Shown here piece after piece: positions 45,913 through 57,794 of a DNA stretch of 64,000 nucleotides; the first letter of the stretch is position 1; every line of letters begins with the position of its first letter. Origin of the DNA: Ampullaceana balthica (taxonomy: Eukaryota; Mollusca; Gastropoda; Lymnaeidae); assembly GCA_944989445.1 (NCBI GenBank), contig CALYLW010001190.1, positions 315,855-379,854 of the forward strand. The letters run 5' to 3'. The translations under genes and the position numbers were made by a program. Below the pieces are notes generated by a model. It saw only the letters and a program-made list of their open reading frames with translations. It searched no databases and had not been told where the DNA came from.

Positions 45913-46860
45913 TAAATCCCTTATATTAACCTCACCACCGTCTCATTCGTCGTCACTCGTTCGTCGTTCGTTCGTCCCGCGACGCCCGTCCGCCCGCGGT
46001 AAAACAAAAGTCGAAAATGACCCACTTCCAGTGAAGCCATCGAGCTGAAATTTGGCACACGGACCCGTCTTACCTAACAATGCATCGTATCAAAATTTCA
46101 GATCGATTGAACGTACCGTAATTAAATTAATGCATTTTTAGTTTATCTATATAGATCACTATTTAGAAAAACAAAAGTCGAAAATGACCCACTTCCAGTG
46201 AAGCTATCGAGCTGAAATATGGCACACGGACCCGTCTCACATAACAATGCATCGTATCAAAATTTCAGATCGATCGAACGTACCGTAATTAAATAAATGC
46301 ATTTTTAGTTTATCTATACTATATAAATCACTATTTAGAAAAAACAAAAGTCGTCGTCTGCTAGAGTTTTGACCTAATTTTAAAGCCAAGGGAGATAATT
46401 TGGTTTCAGTCTGTAAATGTTTGGAAACGTCTCTCTCTGTCGTTCGTCCGACGCGGTGACAAGACCTTTCCCCTCTCCCCGCGTCAACGCGTGAACTGAA
46501 CTGGCACGTGAAAGAATTATAAACAAATAGTCGGTTCGGATGTCCGATTAAACTTACAAAGAAAGTTAATATAAGGGATTTAAAAATAAATAGATGTAAA
46601 AACAAAGTTTTTGACTATAAATCACTTAGATATGAGACATAAATACAAGTAGTGATTATTTTTAAATCCGACATTTGCAAACTGAAACAGAATTATCTCC
46701 CCTGGTTTTAAAACCGGGTGCAGGGACGGTAGGGGGTGTGAACATCGACGGTCGGCGTCAACGCGTGAACTTAACTGTCACGTGAAAGAATTATAAACAA
46801 ATGTTCGGATAGTCCGATCGCTTAAACTTACAAAGCAAGTTAATATAAGGGATTTAATAA
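45913..46860. repeat. Rearranged AAATCCC repeats (copies g and g')
   Basis: A + oriented head starts at 45916. An internal block of about 180 bp (AAACAAAAGTCGAAAATGAC to TTTTTAGTTTATCTATA) is duplicated in tandem at roughly 46000-46330. The structure ends near 46582 with an inverted head (GTTAATATAAGGGATTTA). A second copy in minus orientation runs about 46598-46856. So both outer ends of the first structure are 'heads', unlike full copies. Confidence 0.75.
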
Positions 46861-46864
46861 GGTG

Positions 46865-47830
46865 ATGAGGCGGTGAACATTTGATCCGGATAATGAATAC
46901 GTTAACATATGCTAATAAGAACAACTCGAGATATGGCAACACTCACGACACGATGGGGATATCAATACATTTGCTTCATATTCCTTATTATTAATTTTAC
47001 TAGTGCAAATATCACTAACTTCTATATATAGAAAATAGATATCCTCGTTTTGGAAAACAAACTTCCACTTCCATTATTGCCTACAAAATTGTTTCCACTT
47101 GCAGTCCAATTATTTCACTCATGTAGAAGGAAATTCATTACAACTTTAAAAAATAATAATAATTTCAGTCGATGTTGCTGATAAAGATAAGAAAAATGTT
47201 AAATGAATTCAGAAGTCGATATGGAAGAAATAGGTCTTGAAAAATGCGGTTGGGAATAGGAGATGAGCTGGAGAAGACAGATGGGGATTCGACAGATACA
47301 AGCCTCCAAAATATTGGCGATGGGACGCAGTGAACTTCATACCGACTAAATTTACTTGACAACATGTATTCAGGCAACTCATTTTAAAGGGATGTCATTT
47401 TATTATCACTATTTACGTGGGTATCCGTTTGTAAAAAATTATCGCATCTATTGAACTCAAAAAGTCTCTTTGTCATAATCAAATGGAAGACCTCGTTATT
47501 ATAATTCCCCCCCCCCGGCTTGCTTCCTCACACTTAACTTTGCAGTTTGACAAAGTCTTCGCCCGCTCCCTCCAACTCACAATGCACACATTTTTTTTTC
47601 CACTTCTTTAGGCTGCGGGGGCGTTGAAAATATTTCGGAAGCTGTTTGGCCTCGGCCCCACAAGCGAAATACGTGTATATAAATTTGAAGAAATTTAGAA
47701 CAGCGGCTTTTTTAAAAAAATGGGGTTGTGTGGATTGAGGCCCTCTTAACTCTAATTGGAATGGGATTACCTTAGGATACACGCCTCTCGCTTTAACAAA
47801 TGATGTACATATGACCACTTCAGACACACG
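46865..47830. other. No gene recognised
   Basis: A 122-codon minus-strand frame (47902-47534) has no recognisable domain and overlaps the GCTGCGCGG repeat region at one end. Not called as a gene. Confidence 0.4.
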
Positions 47831-47837
47831 GTAACCG

Positions 47838-48035
47838 ATGTTCCCCCTAAGGTTCGTTGGTCCGCGTGCAAAGTAAAAAAAACAAAAACAACTCGTGTGC
47901 AAAGTTGTACAGTATCCATTTTGTTTTTTGCAATGATTTTACAAAAATTTGCTGCGCGGTACTTCTAAACTGCTGCGCGGCGTCGGTCAAATATCTGCGT
48001 GGCCGCGCGACCGCGCAGCTTAAAGGTAACATTAA
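47838..48035 (+). repeat. GTTCCCCCTAAG / GCTGCGCGG dispersed repeat
   Basis: The left part is GATGTTCCCCCTAAGGTTCG; the right part has TTGCTGCGCGGTACTTCTAA, GGCGTCGGTCAAATATCTGC and GCGCAGCTTAAAGGTAACAT. The right part also occurs at 6445-6530 in the hAT trailer. Ends GTTCCCCCTAA and TTAAAGGTAAC suggest a hAT-type MITE, but the TSD is unclear. Confidence 0.55.
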
Positions 48036-48457
48036 TGTTACCCCCCCCCCACTTCCCCAATCGACCACCCAATGGCTTCACCCACCGATAAGCCTGTATG
48101 AGCACGCGAGAATGGTATAAATATCATATCCGTTCTCTCACAACGAGGCGCCTGGCTTTCGTTACCCGATTATTGATTTTCCTTCTTTAGCTTGATATAA
48201 CTATTATAACAACCAAATATTTTGTATAGTTTGGTTGTTGTTTTTTTTTGGGGGGGGGGTGGAGGGGGTTGGCTCAATTTAAATAATGCTTTAATTTTGT
48301 CGTCTGTTACAGGGGTTTGGTGCCGCACCGTGTGACACGCTCATGGGGGTAGACACAAAAAAAACTGAAATATGCAAATTAATCAGAGACCGGTCGAGCT
48401 TATACGATAAATGCACTTATAACTGACGATATGAACTGCACGAATAGAGCTGTCGCA

Positions 48458-48592
48458 GATCTGAGTTATTGTTCTTTGTGCAGAGTTATCGTTCTTAATC
48501 ATGAGTTACTGTTCTCAACGCTGAGTTACTGTTCTTAGTGCTGAGCTGTTCTTAGTGCTGAGTTACTGTTCTCAGTGCGGAGTTTCACGAGA
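48458..48592 (+). repeat. ~20-bp tandem repeat
   Basis: About six to seven units of TGAGTTACTGTTCTTAGTGC with small length changes, next to the 32-bp minisatellite. Confidence 0.85.
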
Positions 48593-48639
48593 TCACTTTG
48601 GAGTATCCAGAAACGGGTGGCACTCAGCGCATGTTGCCA

Positions 48640-49036
48640 CCAGGTCAGTGTGCCATCAGAGAATGGTGTCCTTATATTTCAGTCTGCCATCAGGGCATGG
48701 TGCCACCAGTTCAGTGTGCATTCAGAGAATGGTGTCATTATACCACTGTGCCATCAGAGAATGGTGTCATTATACCACTGTGCCATCAGAGAATGGTGTC
48801 ATTATACCACTGTGCCATCAGAGAATGGTGTCATTATACCACTGTGCCATCAGAGAATGGTGTCATTATACCACTGTGCCATCAGAGAATGGTGTCATTA
48901 TACCAGTGTGGCATCAGAGAATGGTGTCATTATACCAGTGTGGCATCAGAGAATGGTGTCATTATATCAGTGTGGCATCAGAGAATGGTGTCATTATACC
49001 AGTGGGGCATCAGAGAATGGTGTCATTACATCAGAT
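48640..49036 (+). repeat. 32-bp minisatellite, about 12 units
   Basis: The unit is GTGCCATCAGAGAATGGTGT followed by CATTATACCACT. The first few units are more diverged, and the last units change GTGCC to GTGGC. Because the unit has no stop codon in any + frame and 32 is not a multiple of 3, all three + frames stay open for more than 150 codons. Confidence 0.95.
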
Positions 49037-49254
49037 ATTCATGCAAACTCATTAATTTTGCGTAACCTTTGTGAGTGAATCTTGTCATTGATATGAATAT
49101 TATTATGTCTTGCAGAATTTTTCTGACTTAAAGCTCTTAATTAAAATACAAGATACACAAAAGAAATGTGCGATTAAAACAATAAAGTAAAGCTTTTTTA
49201 ATAAGTACAAAGAAATACACAAAAGTTTTAAAATAAAATTTACATTATATATTA

Positions 49255-49480
49255 CTTACCATCAGGAGGGGTCTTTGGGGGTGGCAGCTGGGGCAATCGC
49301 CCCAAACCCCGCGCTTAGGGGTGCCCCGCGTTTCATACTTGAGACTATATTTTAGTAACAAAAGAGCCGGCAGATATTGCACTACTGAGTTTGCGCAAGA
49401 ATTGATCTAATCTAGGGGGCCCCGCGGGGTCATTGTTGCACCAGGCCTCGCGCGTACCTAACGCCGCCTCTGCTTACCAT
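49255..49480. mobile_element. 210-bp hAT MITE with TSD CTTACCAT
   Basis: The element is 49263-49472, flanked by CTTACCAT at 49255-49262 and 49473-49480. Ends are CAGGAGGGGTCTTTGG and, inverted, CAGAGGCGGCGTTAGG. GC-rich subterminal segments (GGGGCAATCGCCCC; GGGGCCCCGCGGGGTC) surround an AT-richer core. No coding capacity. Confidence 0.85.
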
Positions 49481-49829
49481 ACCATGAAAAAATAATTATG
49501 TAGAGGTAAAACAACAGTGAAACGAAAAGAAGAAACATGGGCATAAATACTTCACAAAATTACAGGATACAAAAATATGTGACTTGTGACAGATGTGCTA
49601 AATAATTTTTGACACGCGTAACATGGAACAAGTGTTATGCGACACAAGTCTTTTATGACACACGAGATAGTCGAGCCTCTAGATACCCGTGACAACTGCC
49701 ATGCATGCTGCTCTCCTATTGCCAACGCTTTTCTCCGAGCTATAGGAAAGCTGTCGTAATTTCCTTTGTTACGGTTGACTGAATGCTCAGCGTCGCACAA
49801 AAGTTGATTGGAATCTAAACTACGGCCAT

Positions 49830-50155
49830 ACGCTTTTTTTTTCTTTCTTGCACTGGTTCAAGCACGCAGCTCGCGTTGCTCGGCCTGGTTTAAAAGGGGA
49901 TTTAATCAATGAGCATGGCAAATATGGCCTCCCCTTTTTAAGCGACTGTTCGGGCTTATAACCCACTTTGCCTATAACATGACGGATTAACTCCCGTATA
50001 TCGGGGCCCTTTCAGGTACTGGCGATTCTCAAAGGTATCGAGTGATCGAAGTGGTGAACTTATTCAATGCAGTTCAGTCGCGCTTAGCGACGGCACCGAC
50101 AACACAGCGTGTCACATCAACACCTGGATTACCGCAGCAGGACTGACCGGGTAAA
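49830..50155 (+). promoter_or_regulatory. Possible promoter and non-coding first exon
   Basis: A GC-richer, low-repeat stretch in AT-rich surroundings. GGTTTAAAAGGGG (about 49888) could serve as a TATA-like element. Downstream sequence reaches CAGGACTGACCGG followed by GTAAAT (about 50151), a possible 5' splice site. There is no ORF and no transcript evidence, so this is a guess from composition and short motifs. Confidence 0.2.
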
Positions 50156-50637
50156 TTTCTGAACTTTTATGTTGTAACAGTAACTTACTAAGTTTATTTT
50201 TTAACCTTTAAACTTCGATCATGATGACAGACTAATGAAGTATTTTTAAAAATAAATATCCTTAAGTTATTTTGATGAAATTTTCTAGCACTTTATTTAA
50301 CTAAAAATAACAAGTACGCATTTTGTGTGTGTGTGTCAATGGCATCATGGATGTATACCTACGCACTAGAGCTGCAATTCTTCACTTTAAACGAACGAGT
50401 TCTAAAAAGCGTCAATTAAGAAAAGTATATCACTCTTTCACAATTAACAATTTTTTTTTAATCAAGTGTGTTTTTTTTTAATTTTCATTTTCCTAAATTA
50501 ATGCCATTTCTGTAGAATTATACATTATACACATACAATATGAATGTATATTTGTTCACAATATTATATTTTTAAACGTTTAATTTTATTTGAAAAGTTT
50601 GAGATCTCGTGTAAATGCAGAACTGTGATGCTTTTAT

Positions 50638-51130
50638 TAAATCCTTTATATTAACTCGTGGTGTCTGCACCCTTGATTGCTTGCTTGATTGCTTGTCGCC
50701 AAAACTTTTGATCGATTTTTAGCCCACTTGCTCGTAAGCTAGCGTGCTGAAATTTTGCAGGCAGTTTCGTACCGATAATAAAAACAATGTATCAAAATTT
50801 CAGATCGATCGCATCTACCGTAATTAAATTATTGATTTTTTAGATTATTTTATTTATTCCTATGTATCATGCTATTTTTTGAGATAGAGCGTCGCGGTGC
50901 GTATTATATTGAACAACCTTTCTGTCGCGCAATAAGGTGCGTATTTTATTGACAACTATTTTTATAAACATATTCCTGATCGGTGCGCATTATATTAAAC
51001 ATGTTTTACGACACAACTGCAATTTTGTATTTCTGGATGGTCTGGCGCTGCGTATTATAATGAACATTCTTTTAGTTACGTCTCGTACATAAAGGATTTA
51101 TAGTGAAAAACTTGTTTTTTTTACGGTTTT
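50638..51130 (+). repeat. AAATCCC repeat, subfamily 2, copy e
   Basis: Nearly identical to 22308-22785 over its length. It differs mainly by an extra CTTGCTTGATTG at about 50680. Four internal GTGCGTATTATATTGAAC-like words. Ends AAAGGATTTATAGTGAAAAA. Confidence 0.85.
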
Positions 51131-51382
51131 TTTAAAATTTTCATTGAAAACCTAGCTCTTGTTTTCTTTAAAGTCATTTGAATGAAAGTTCGTAAATTTT
51201 GACAATTGTGTTGGGGCTCTCAAGAGTAACGCTTAAATTATTATTTTTTATTTTATTTTGGTCAACTTGTTTTGACAACGCGTAGGGCGCATTCATTCAA
51301 TAAACCACACAAGCTCAGAAACGGAGGCTTAAAGTAAATGTATAACATTTTGCCGTCGTACATATTTGTTTACAAAACTAAG

Positions 51383-51392
51383 TGTGTGTGTG

Positions 51393-51475
<83 letters not shown>

Positions 51476-51535
51476 TGGTGTGTGTGTGGTGTGTGTGTGT
51501 GTGTGTGTAGTGTGGTGTGGTGTGGTTTACGTGGT
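51383..51535. repeat. (GT)n microsatellite with GGTG interruptions
   Basis: An almost pure GT run of about 150 bp interrupted by GTGGTGT steps. The Cys/Val frames over it are by-products. Confidence 0.97.
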
Positions 51536-51539
51536 GGTA

Positions 51540-52280
51540 CGTGTAAATGGCCATTTATAATTTCTGGATTTTTTCCCCCATTATTTGTTCCTAAATATTT
51601 ACATGTGTTACAATTACAGGAAATTTGTGTTTATTAAATAGAATGCGTTGCAGATTAATCACGTCAATAGAAATAAGTATTAGTTCCATCAAAGTTAAAG
51701 AGTGATCTAATATTGAAAAATTATTTTACATAAAGCTTAGCTTTTTAAATATTGTAAAGGTTTTGACATGAGGTACACAAAATGTGACCAGATTGATCCA
51801 ACATTGTAAAGTATTGGACACGGAGTGCTAAAATTGTGCCAAGATTGCTCTAATATTCTAAAGTATCTGACATAAAGTGCTGAGAATGTGCCAAGGTTGC
51901 TTCATCGGTTTACCAGATTTTTGCCTCGGCATGAAGCAGATGATAAGAAATTTGATTGCATGGTGCAACATTATGACTGAACGTGACAGAATTTGACATT
52001 AGTTGTTAGCGAACTTTGACCTCATTCTCCAGCACTTTTGTGCTTCCAGCTGAGACTTATTTCGATTACGTTACCCGATTTCTCCACCATTCAACAGTTT
52101 AAAAAAATCATCAAACAAATAGGCAGTAATTATTAATGTAAGTATTTTGGCATCTTTTAAACTCAAAAGTTTCCAACCAAAAAAAAATTACCAAAGGTTT
52201 TTTTTTGAGTATTTATTTTTCAGGAGCGTATTCCACCTAAATCATTAATAACTTGTCAGACAAGAACACAGTGTAAAATA
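51540..52280. other. No gene recognised
   Basis: AT-rich with loosely repeating words (AATATTGTAAAGT, TGACATGAGGT / TGACATAAAGTGC) at 51700-51890. Nothing that supports a gene. Confidence 0.4.
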
Positions 52281-52284
52281 ATAC

Positions 52285-52780
52285 AACCCCGTAAAAACAA
52301 AGTTGTTGACTATAAATCCCTTATATATGAGACATAACTAAAAGTATTGATTATGTGCAAACGCGACAAACATTTACAGACTGAAACCGAAATTATCTCC
52401 CATGGCTTTAAAACTGGGGGAAGGGGGGACGTGGTGTGGACATGGACGGGTGGCGTCAACTCCAGGTGGTTTACCTGGTTAAAACACGAGATGTGTTCAG
52501 CGAAGGCTGGGGTGAAGTCAAGTGACCCGTAAAATGTAAACAATAGCGACCGCTACATATAGTTTATATAGATAAAATAAAAATGCATTAATTTAATAAC
52601 TGTACGCTCGATCGATCTGAAATTTTGATACGATGCATTGTTAGGTGACACGGGTCCGTGTGCAAAATTTCAGCTCGTTGGCATGACGGGAGGTGGGTCA
52701 TTTTTGACTTCTGTTTTTCCACGGTGCACAAAACTGAGAGACAGAGACGGCGGTGAAGTTAATATAAGGGATTTAACAAT
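52285..52780 (-). repeat. AAATCCC repeat, copy h (complete)
   Basis: In minus orientation from CCCCGTAAAAACAAAGTTG to GAAGTTAATATAAGGGATTT. All landmarks are present, including GCATGACGGGAGGTGGGTCA and CGATACAATG-type words in reverse. Confidence 0.85.
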
Positions 52781-52784
52781 TGTG

Positions 52785-53700
52785 CTCAGTGCTAATATAT
52801 ACTGTATATATAAATATGTTCACATTTTTAAAAATAATATTAAATTATAAATATGCGTTTGAAAAGGAAAGGTTGTGCTGATCTTGAAATCGGAAAATAA
52901 CTGCTGGATATTTACAGTGTAATAGGCAAAGACAAACAAAGGTACATGCCAGGGAAATGGAGCGAAGAAATCGTCCCAGAACTGGAGACGTGTTTTTATT
53001 GATCGGTCGCTATTGATAAGACAGGGGCAAAGCACTGTAACAAGTCCCGTTACCCCGGCATTATCCCGGCTTAAAGGACAACTCTCGTAGGAAAGACAGA
53101 GATATTGGAGAATGATGGATTGCTCGGTCAAGAAAAAAGTTTTTAAGTTTTTATTATTATTTTTGCACAAACATTATCACGAAATACTGAAAGCTTCAAT
53201 TTTTATATATTCCCACGTTTGAGAGTTTTTGACAAATATTTTGTGCAGTATACAAATTATGAAGAGCTAAACAAAAAATCAAATTGATACAAAAATGTGA
53301 AAGAAAATCCCGGTGTTCTAGTCAAGGCAAGTTGGAACCAAACAGTTGACTTTTCATGGGGCTAGAGTACTACATGCTTTAATTAAAGCTGCAATTTCTT
53401 TGAATTTTGTTTTTTTTATTTACATTCTATTGTTGATAACTCAGTTGAAACGAATACATTGTCATATAACAATAAATATAGCTAGTACTTAAATTATGAG
53501 GACTAAAAGAATCCATAATAAAATAGTTTAGCCCTTATTTAAGCATTTTTTTTACACTTCATATTAAAATTAGTAATAAAAGACATATCGTCAAGTATCG
53601 TCATCCATTTTTAACCACCTTCTCTAAAATAAATAATCACTAAATCACTTACAAATAGCTCTAAATAAAAAATAATGTGTCGTTACGTAATCGTGACCAA
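52785..53700. other. No gene recognised
   Basis: A 116-codon minus-strand frame at 53170-52820 has no family resemblance. AT-rich elsewhere. Confidence 0.4.
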
Positions 53701-53704
53701 TGAC

Positions 53705-53879
53705 CAAAGGCGTAGAGAAGGGGGGCAGTGATACATATGTCTCCGGGAGCCGAGGCAGGGGGACCAAAATGAGTCCTTGTAAAATACGTTATAATAAGTG
53801 AAAAGGGTAAAAGAAAATAGGGGGATGCGCCAAATTTATAATTTGTCTCCGGTTGCAAAATATCCTAGCTACGCCTCTG
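53705..53879. repeat. Short inverted-repeat element with AGGCGTAG ends
   Basis: CAAAGGCGTAGAGAAGGGG at 53705 and, inverted, CAGAGGCGTAGCTAGG ending at 53879. Similar ends occur on hAT-type MITEs, but flanking 8-mers do not match, so the class is unproven. A related scrap (CAGCTACGCCTTTGA) lies at 13594-13609. Confidence 0.5.
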
Positions 53880-53884
53880 CTAAA

Positions 53885-54480
53885 AGACCATGTAGCGTAA
53901 ATCCTCGACTGTCTTACTGTCTGTATTCCTCCCATTGCGGCACAGTTACAACACCGCTGAAAAATTATCCTGGAAAATTTCGTGTTTAAAGAATAAAGCC
54001 ATTACATTTGCCCTTAGCTTTGGAAAGAAGTAAGTGTTGAGATGCAACAGCACAGAGATTATGAGTCACATAGGCCGTGAATCCGCCTCAAAGTCAATTT
54101 TAACATCCGAATAGTGGTAAAAAAAATATTTTGAGAACCACTGAAAAACTCGTTCCAGGAGCAGGTCACAAATAATTTAGTTGTGTTTACCTCCCCTTGT
54201 CAGCCGTGGCGTGCGGACAAAGTGAAAGGTATGCTCCAGTCGTTGGGGAAACAGTTCATGTTCTGTGCTGGTTGGTGCGGTGCCGGGCGTGAAGGGAGAC
54301 AACAGGCAAACAACCGAGACAATGCTGACTGGGTGTTGGTGGTCCAAGCTTGGACTGTCGTGAGTCGACGATTAGAGAGTTTCCTGCACGGGAGCCATGA
54401 CAGAGCAAAGTATAAAGTCTAAAAGCTACTCATGGGGGAAGAAAAAGGGGGGGGGGCTAAAGGAAGACACCCTCTCCCCA
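53885..54480. other. No gene recognised
   Basis: A 79-codon + frame at 54183-54422 is of ordinary composition but lacks a domain, splice context or neighbours. Left uncalled. Confidence 0.35.
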
Positions 54481-54496
54481 AAAGGTGTACATGTTT

Positions 54497-54763
54497 ACAC
54501 ATACATACATACATACATACATACATACATACATACATACGTACATACGTACATACGTACATACGTACATACGTACATACGTACATACGTACATACGTAC
54601 ATACGTACATACGTACCTACGTACGTACGTACGTACGGACGGACGCACGCACGCACGGACGCACGCACGCACGCACGCACGTACGCACGCACGCACGCAC
54701 GCACGGACGCACGGACGTACATACGTACATACGTACATACGTACATACATACATACACATATA
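54497..54763. repeat. Tetranucleotide microsatellite with motif switches
   Basis: (ACAT)n passes into (ACATACGT)n, (ACGT)n, (GGAC/ACGC)n and back to (ACATACGT)n and (ACAT)n, giving a near-symmetrical gradient from AT-rich to GC-rich to AT-rich. All six frames are open over most of it, which explains the Tyr/Thr/His and Val/Arg/Cys frames. Confidence 0.97.
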
Positions 54764-54839
54764 TACGCATACCTTAACGCCATCTCCACCCGCTGCAGTA
54801 CATTGTGATGGGGTTGGATAGGTAGGGCCATGGTTTAGT

Positions 54840-55870
54840 AAAAATTTTGGTTTACGTCTACTGATAGGTATGACTGGGGTTTAGTCAGTTTGTTGGTTTA
54901 CGTCTACTAATAGGTATCACTGTGGTTTAGTCAGTTTATTAGTTTATGTCTACTGATAGGTATCACTGTGGTTTAGTCAGTTTGTTAGTTTATGTCTACT
55001 GATAGGTATCACTGTGGTTTAGTCAGTTTGTTGGTTTANCGTCTACTGATAGGTATCACTGTGGTTTAGTCAGTTTGTTAGTTTATGTCTACTGATAGGT
55101 ATCACTGTGGTTTAGTCAGTTTGTTGGTTTATGTCTACTGATAGGTATCACTGTGGTTTAGTCAGTTTGTTAGTTTATGTCTACTGATAGGTATCACTGT
55201 GGTTTAGTCAGTTTGTTAGTTTATGTCTACTGATAGGTATCACTGTGGTTTAGTCAGTTTGTTAGTTTATGTCTACTGATAGGTATCACTGTGGTTTAGT
55301 CAGTTTGTTAGTTTATGTCTACTGATAGGTATCACTGTGGTTTAGTCAGTTTGTTGGTTTATGTCTACTGATAGGTATCACTGTGGTTTAGTCAGTTTGT
55401 TAGTTTATGTCTACTGATAGGTATCACTGTGGTTTAGTCAGTTTGTTGGTTTATGTCTACTGATAGGTATCACTGTGGTTTAGTCAGTTTGTTAGTTTAT
55501 GTCTACTGATAGGTATCACTGTGGTTTAGTCAGTTTGTTGGTTTACGTCTACTGATAGGTATCACTGTGGTTTAGTCAGTTTGTTAGTTTATGTCTACTG
55601 ATAGGTATCACTGTGGTTTAGTCAGTTTGTTAGTTTATGTCTACTGATAGGTATCACTGTGGTTTAGTCAGTTTGTTAGTTTATGTCTACTGATAGGTAT
55701 CACTGTGGTTTAGTCAGTTTGTTAGTTTATGTCTACTGATAGGTATCACTGTGGTTTAGTCAGTTTGTTAGTTTACGTCTACTGATAGGTATCACTGTGG
55801 TTTAGTCAGTTTGTTAGTTTATGTCTACTGATAGGTATCACTGTGGTTTAGTCAGTTTGTTGGTTTATGT
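54840..55870 (+). repeat. 46-bp minisatellite, about 22 units
   Basis: The unit is GTTTATGTCTACTGATAGGT, ATCACTGTGGTTTAGTCAGT, TTGTTA. Units differ mainly at two sites: TTTATG or TTTACG, and TTGTTAG or TTGTTGG. A single N lies at 55039. Each unit carries an in-frame stop, so it is not coding. Confidence 0.97.
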
Positions 55871-55924
55871 TGACATTCCACTTTTCAACAATACTGGTTA
55901 AAATTAATAAAATATTCAACACAT

Positions 55925-57065
55925 AAACAACCCCGTAAAAACAAAGTTTTCGACTATAAATCCCTTATCTATGAGACATAACTGTTGATCCTACATGTGG
56001 AAGAAAATCAGAAGCCCCGAGCCTAGTGCTCTTCATGGGTTTTCCTGGAAGACACTCCCAGCTATCTGGCCCCCTCCCCCAGAAAAGGACGTGACAGCTG
56101 GGAACCCCCCCCCCGGAGCGGTCGCTTCTGAAGCGGCCACCTGGGCATCTAAGACAGAAAGTCGAGGATGCCTCCCACTAAGTTGACCTCACAAGGAGGG
56201 GTGGAATTGCCTTACTACGACCCGCTACCACTTCGGTGCCACCCCGGCAAAGCATACGAGTCTCAATGGTTAGGATCGCCGCAATGCGGGGGGATCATCA
56301 ATGACCTACCTAGGGTGCAACCCCCACTTGAAGGTTTCCTCAGAGCTGGCGTCCGCTGCGTTCTTCGCGGTACCTTTTGCTAATCCGTGCTGGCGCTCCT
56401 GGCCCTAAACCGGCACCGCTCAATGGCGTTGCTAGTAAAATTGAGGGGGACGAAACGGTCGCTTCGGATTTACCCGACCCTCAACGGGTACTTTGGTTTT
56501 CATCATCGACAATGGATTTAAGATGCTTTGTCTAAGATCCGTACAGCGACTGTAATCATATGTGACCAGCACCTAACACCTAACATATCGGACTTTGGCA
56601 TTGCCTGCCGGGAGTTGTTGGTTTCAGGTCGCCGAGTCGCGGTCAGGTCCGTGCCCCACGACCTTACTCATCCGCCGAGCCCCGTAGAGGCCACCCCCTT
56701 TCGACTGAAACAGAATTATCTCCCCTGGCTTTAAAACCGGGGGAAGGGGGAGGGGGTGTGGACATCGATGGGTGGCGTCAACGCGTTAACTCAACTGGCA
56801 CGTGGAAGAAAAACAATAACTAACTGTGAAATTGAATTACATATGTTATATAGAGATAAACTAAAAGTGCATTAGTTTAATTACGGTATGTTCGATCGAT
56901 CTGAAATTTCGATACGATGCATTGTTAGGTGACCCGAGTATATGTGCAAAATGTCAGCTCGATAGCATCACGGGAAGTGTGTCATTCTTTACTTTTGTTT
57001 TTCCGCCCGCCGAAGACAGACAGAGAGAGAGAGACGGCGGTGAAGTTAATATAAGGGATTTAATA
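55925..57065 (-). repeat. AAATCCC repeat, copy i, split by a GC-rich block
   Basis: Minus orientation: CCCCGTAAAAACAAAGTTTT to GAGACATAACT (to about 55983), then foreign GC-rich DNA to about 56700, then CTGAAACAGAATTATCTCCC onward to GTTAATATAAGGGATTTA at 57062. About 45 bp of the normal copy appear to be replaced. Confidence 0.8.
55986..56702. other. GC-rich island inside AAATCCC copy i
   Basis: About 715 bp of clearly higher G+C than the rest of the window, with runs such as CCCCCCCCCGGAGCGGTC. Frames at 55995-56186 and 56168-56383 are short and overlapping, without a recognised domain. It could be the 5' part of a retrotransposon or captured host DNA. No TSD or poly(A) is visible at its edges. 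Confidence 0.5.
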
Positions 57066-57069
57066 ATAA

Positions 57070-57785
57070 ATGGATTTCGAGGTTTGTTGGATTTTTTTTC
57101 CTCCATGAGATCCGAAAAAGCGGGCACTGAACCTGGGACGGGCGTGAAGATTGTATAATTATTATTTTCATGGGACTAATATTACCATTCATCTACGTGT
57201 GCTTTGTAGATCCTCTTTTATGTGTAGGGAAAATGTCACAAAGCGAAGCCAAACAGAAATATTCTTCAATAAATTAAGTAAACTTGACGTAGTAAATAAT
57301 CCCTCTAATAACTGCCTAAAAAATTATGTTGAATTCCAAAACATATTGAAAAAGGTCTACAACATTTTTTTGTAAGCTGGCGTTAGGTAGCTGAAAGTTA
57401 AAACAAACATTGACAGGATTTTTAATTTATTTTTTGCGAAGTGTATCGAGTTTGTGGCCTAATAACCTCAGTGTGAGACATAACAAACTCAGCACAAAAC
57501 AAATGTAATCGATACTATGATTTCTGAGCCACTGGCGACTGTCAGGTAGGATTGTAACGACTAAACCCCGTCCCAAGCTGGCGACGTTAAATAGAATTGT
57601 AGCACCGCTGGCGGTCGATAGAGACACTCAACATTTTATCAACAGCAATAAATGCCCACAACACAGCACCAGGGGGGGGGACTCGGTGAAATCGTTTTAC
57701 TGGCTTAGCTGTCGCAGGTGGAAAGAAGTACGAATATAGGGAGTATTGGTTGGGGGGGGGGATAGAGAGGCTGGAAGATGACGCA
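57070..57785. other. No gene recognised
   Basis: Mixed composition with G-runs at 57670 and 57755. No supported feature. Confidence 0.4.
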
Positions 57786-57794
57786 AGGAGGGAG

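Noticed and set aside
47534..47902. 122-codon minus-strand frame
   Set aside because: Overlaps a dispersed repeat at one end and shows no family resemblance; not supported as a gene.
48208..48242. AACAACCAAA...TTTGGTTGTT hairpin followed by a T-run, terminator-like
   Set aside because: Intrinsic terminators are not expected in this genome, and the hairpin stands alone with no transcript to end.
51338..51637. Cys/Val-rich frames
   Set aside because: Translation of a GT microsatellite.
54397..54831. Five overlapping Tyr/Thr/His or Val/Arg/Cys frames on both strands
   Set aside because: Every frame of the ACAT/ACGT microsatellite is open; no coding signal outside it.
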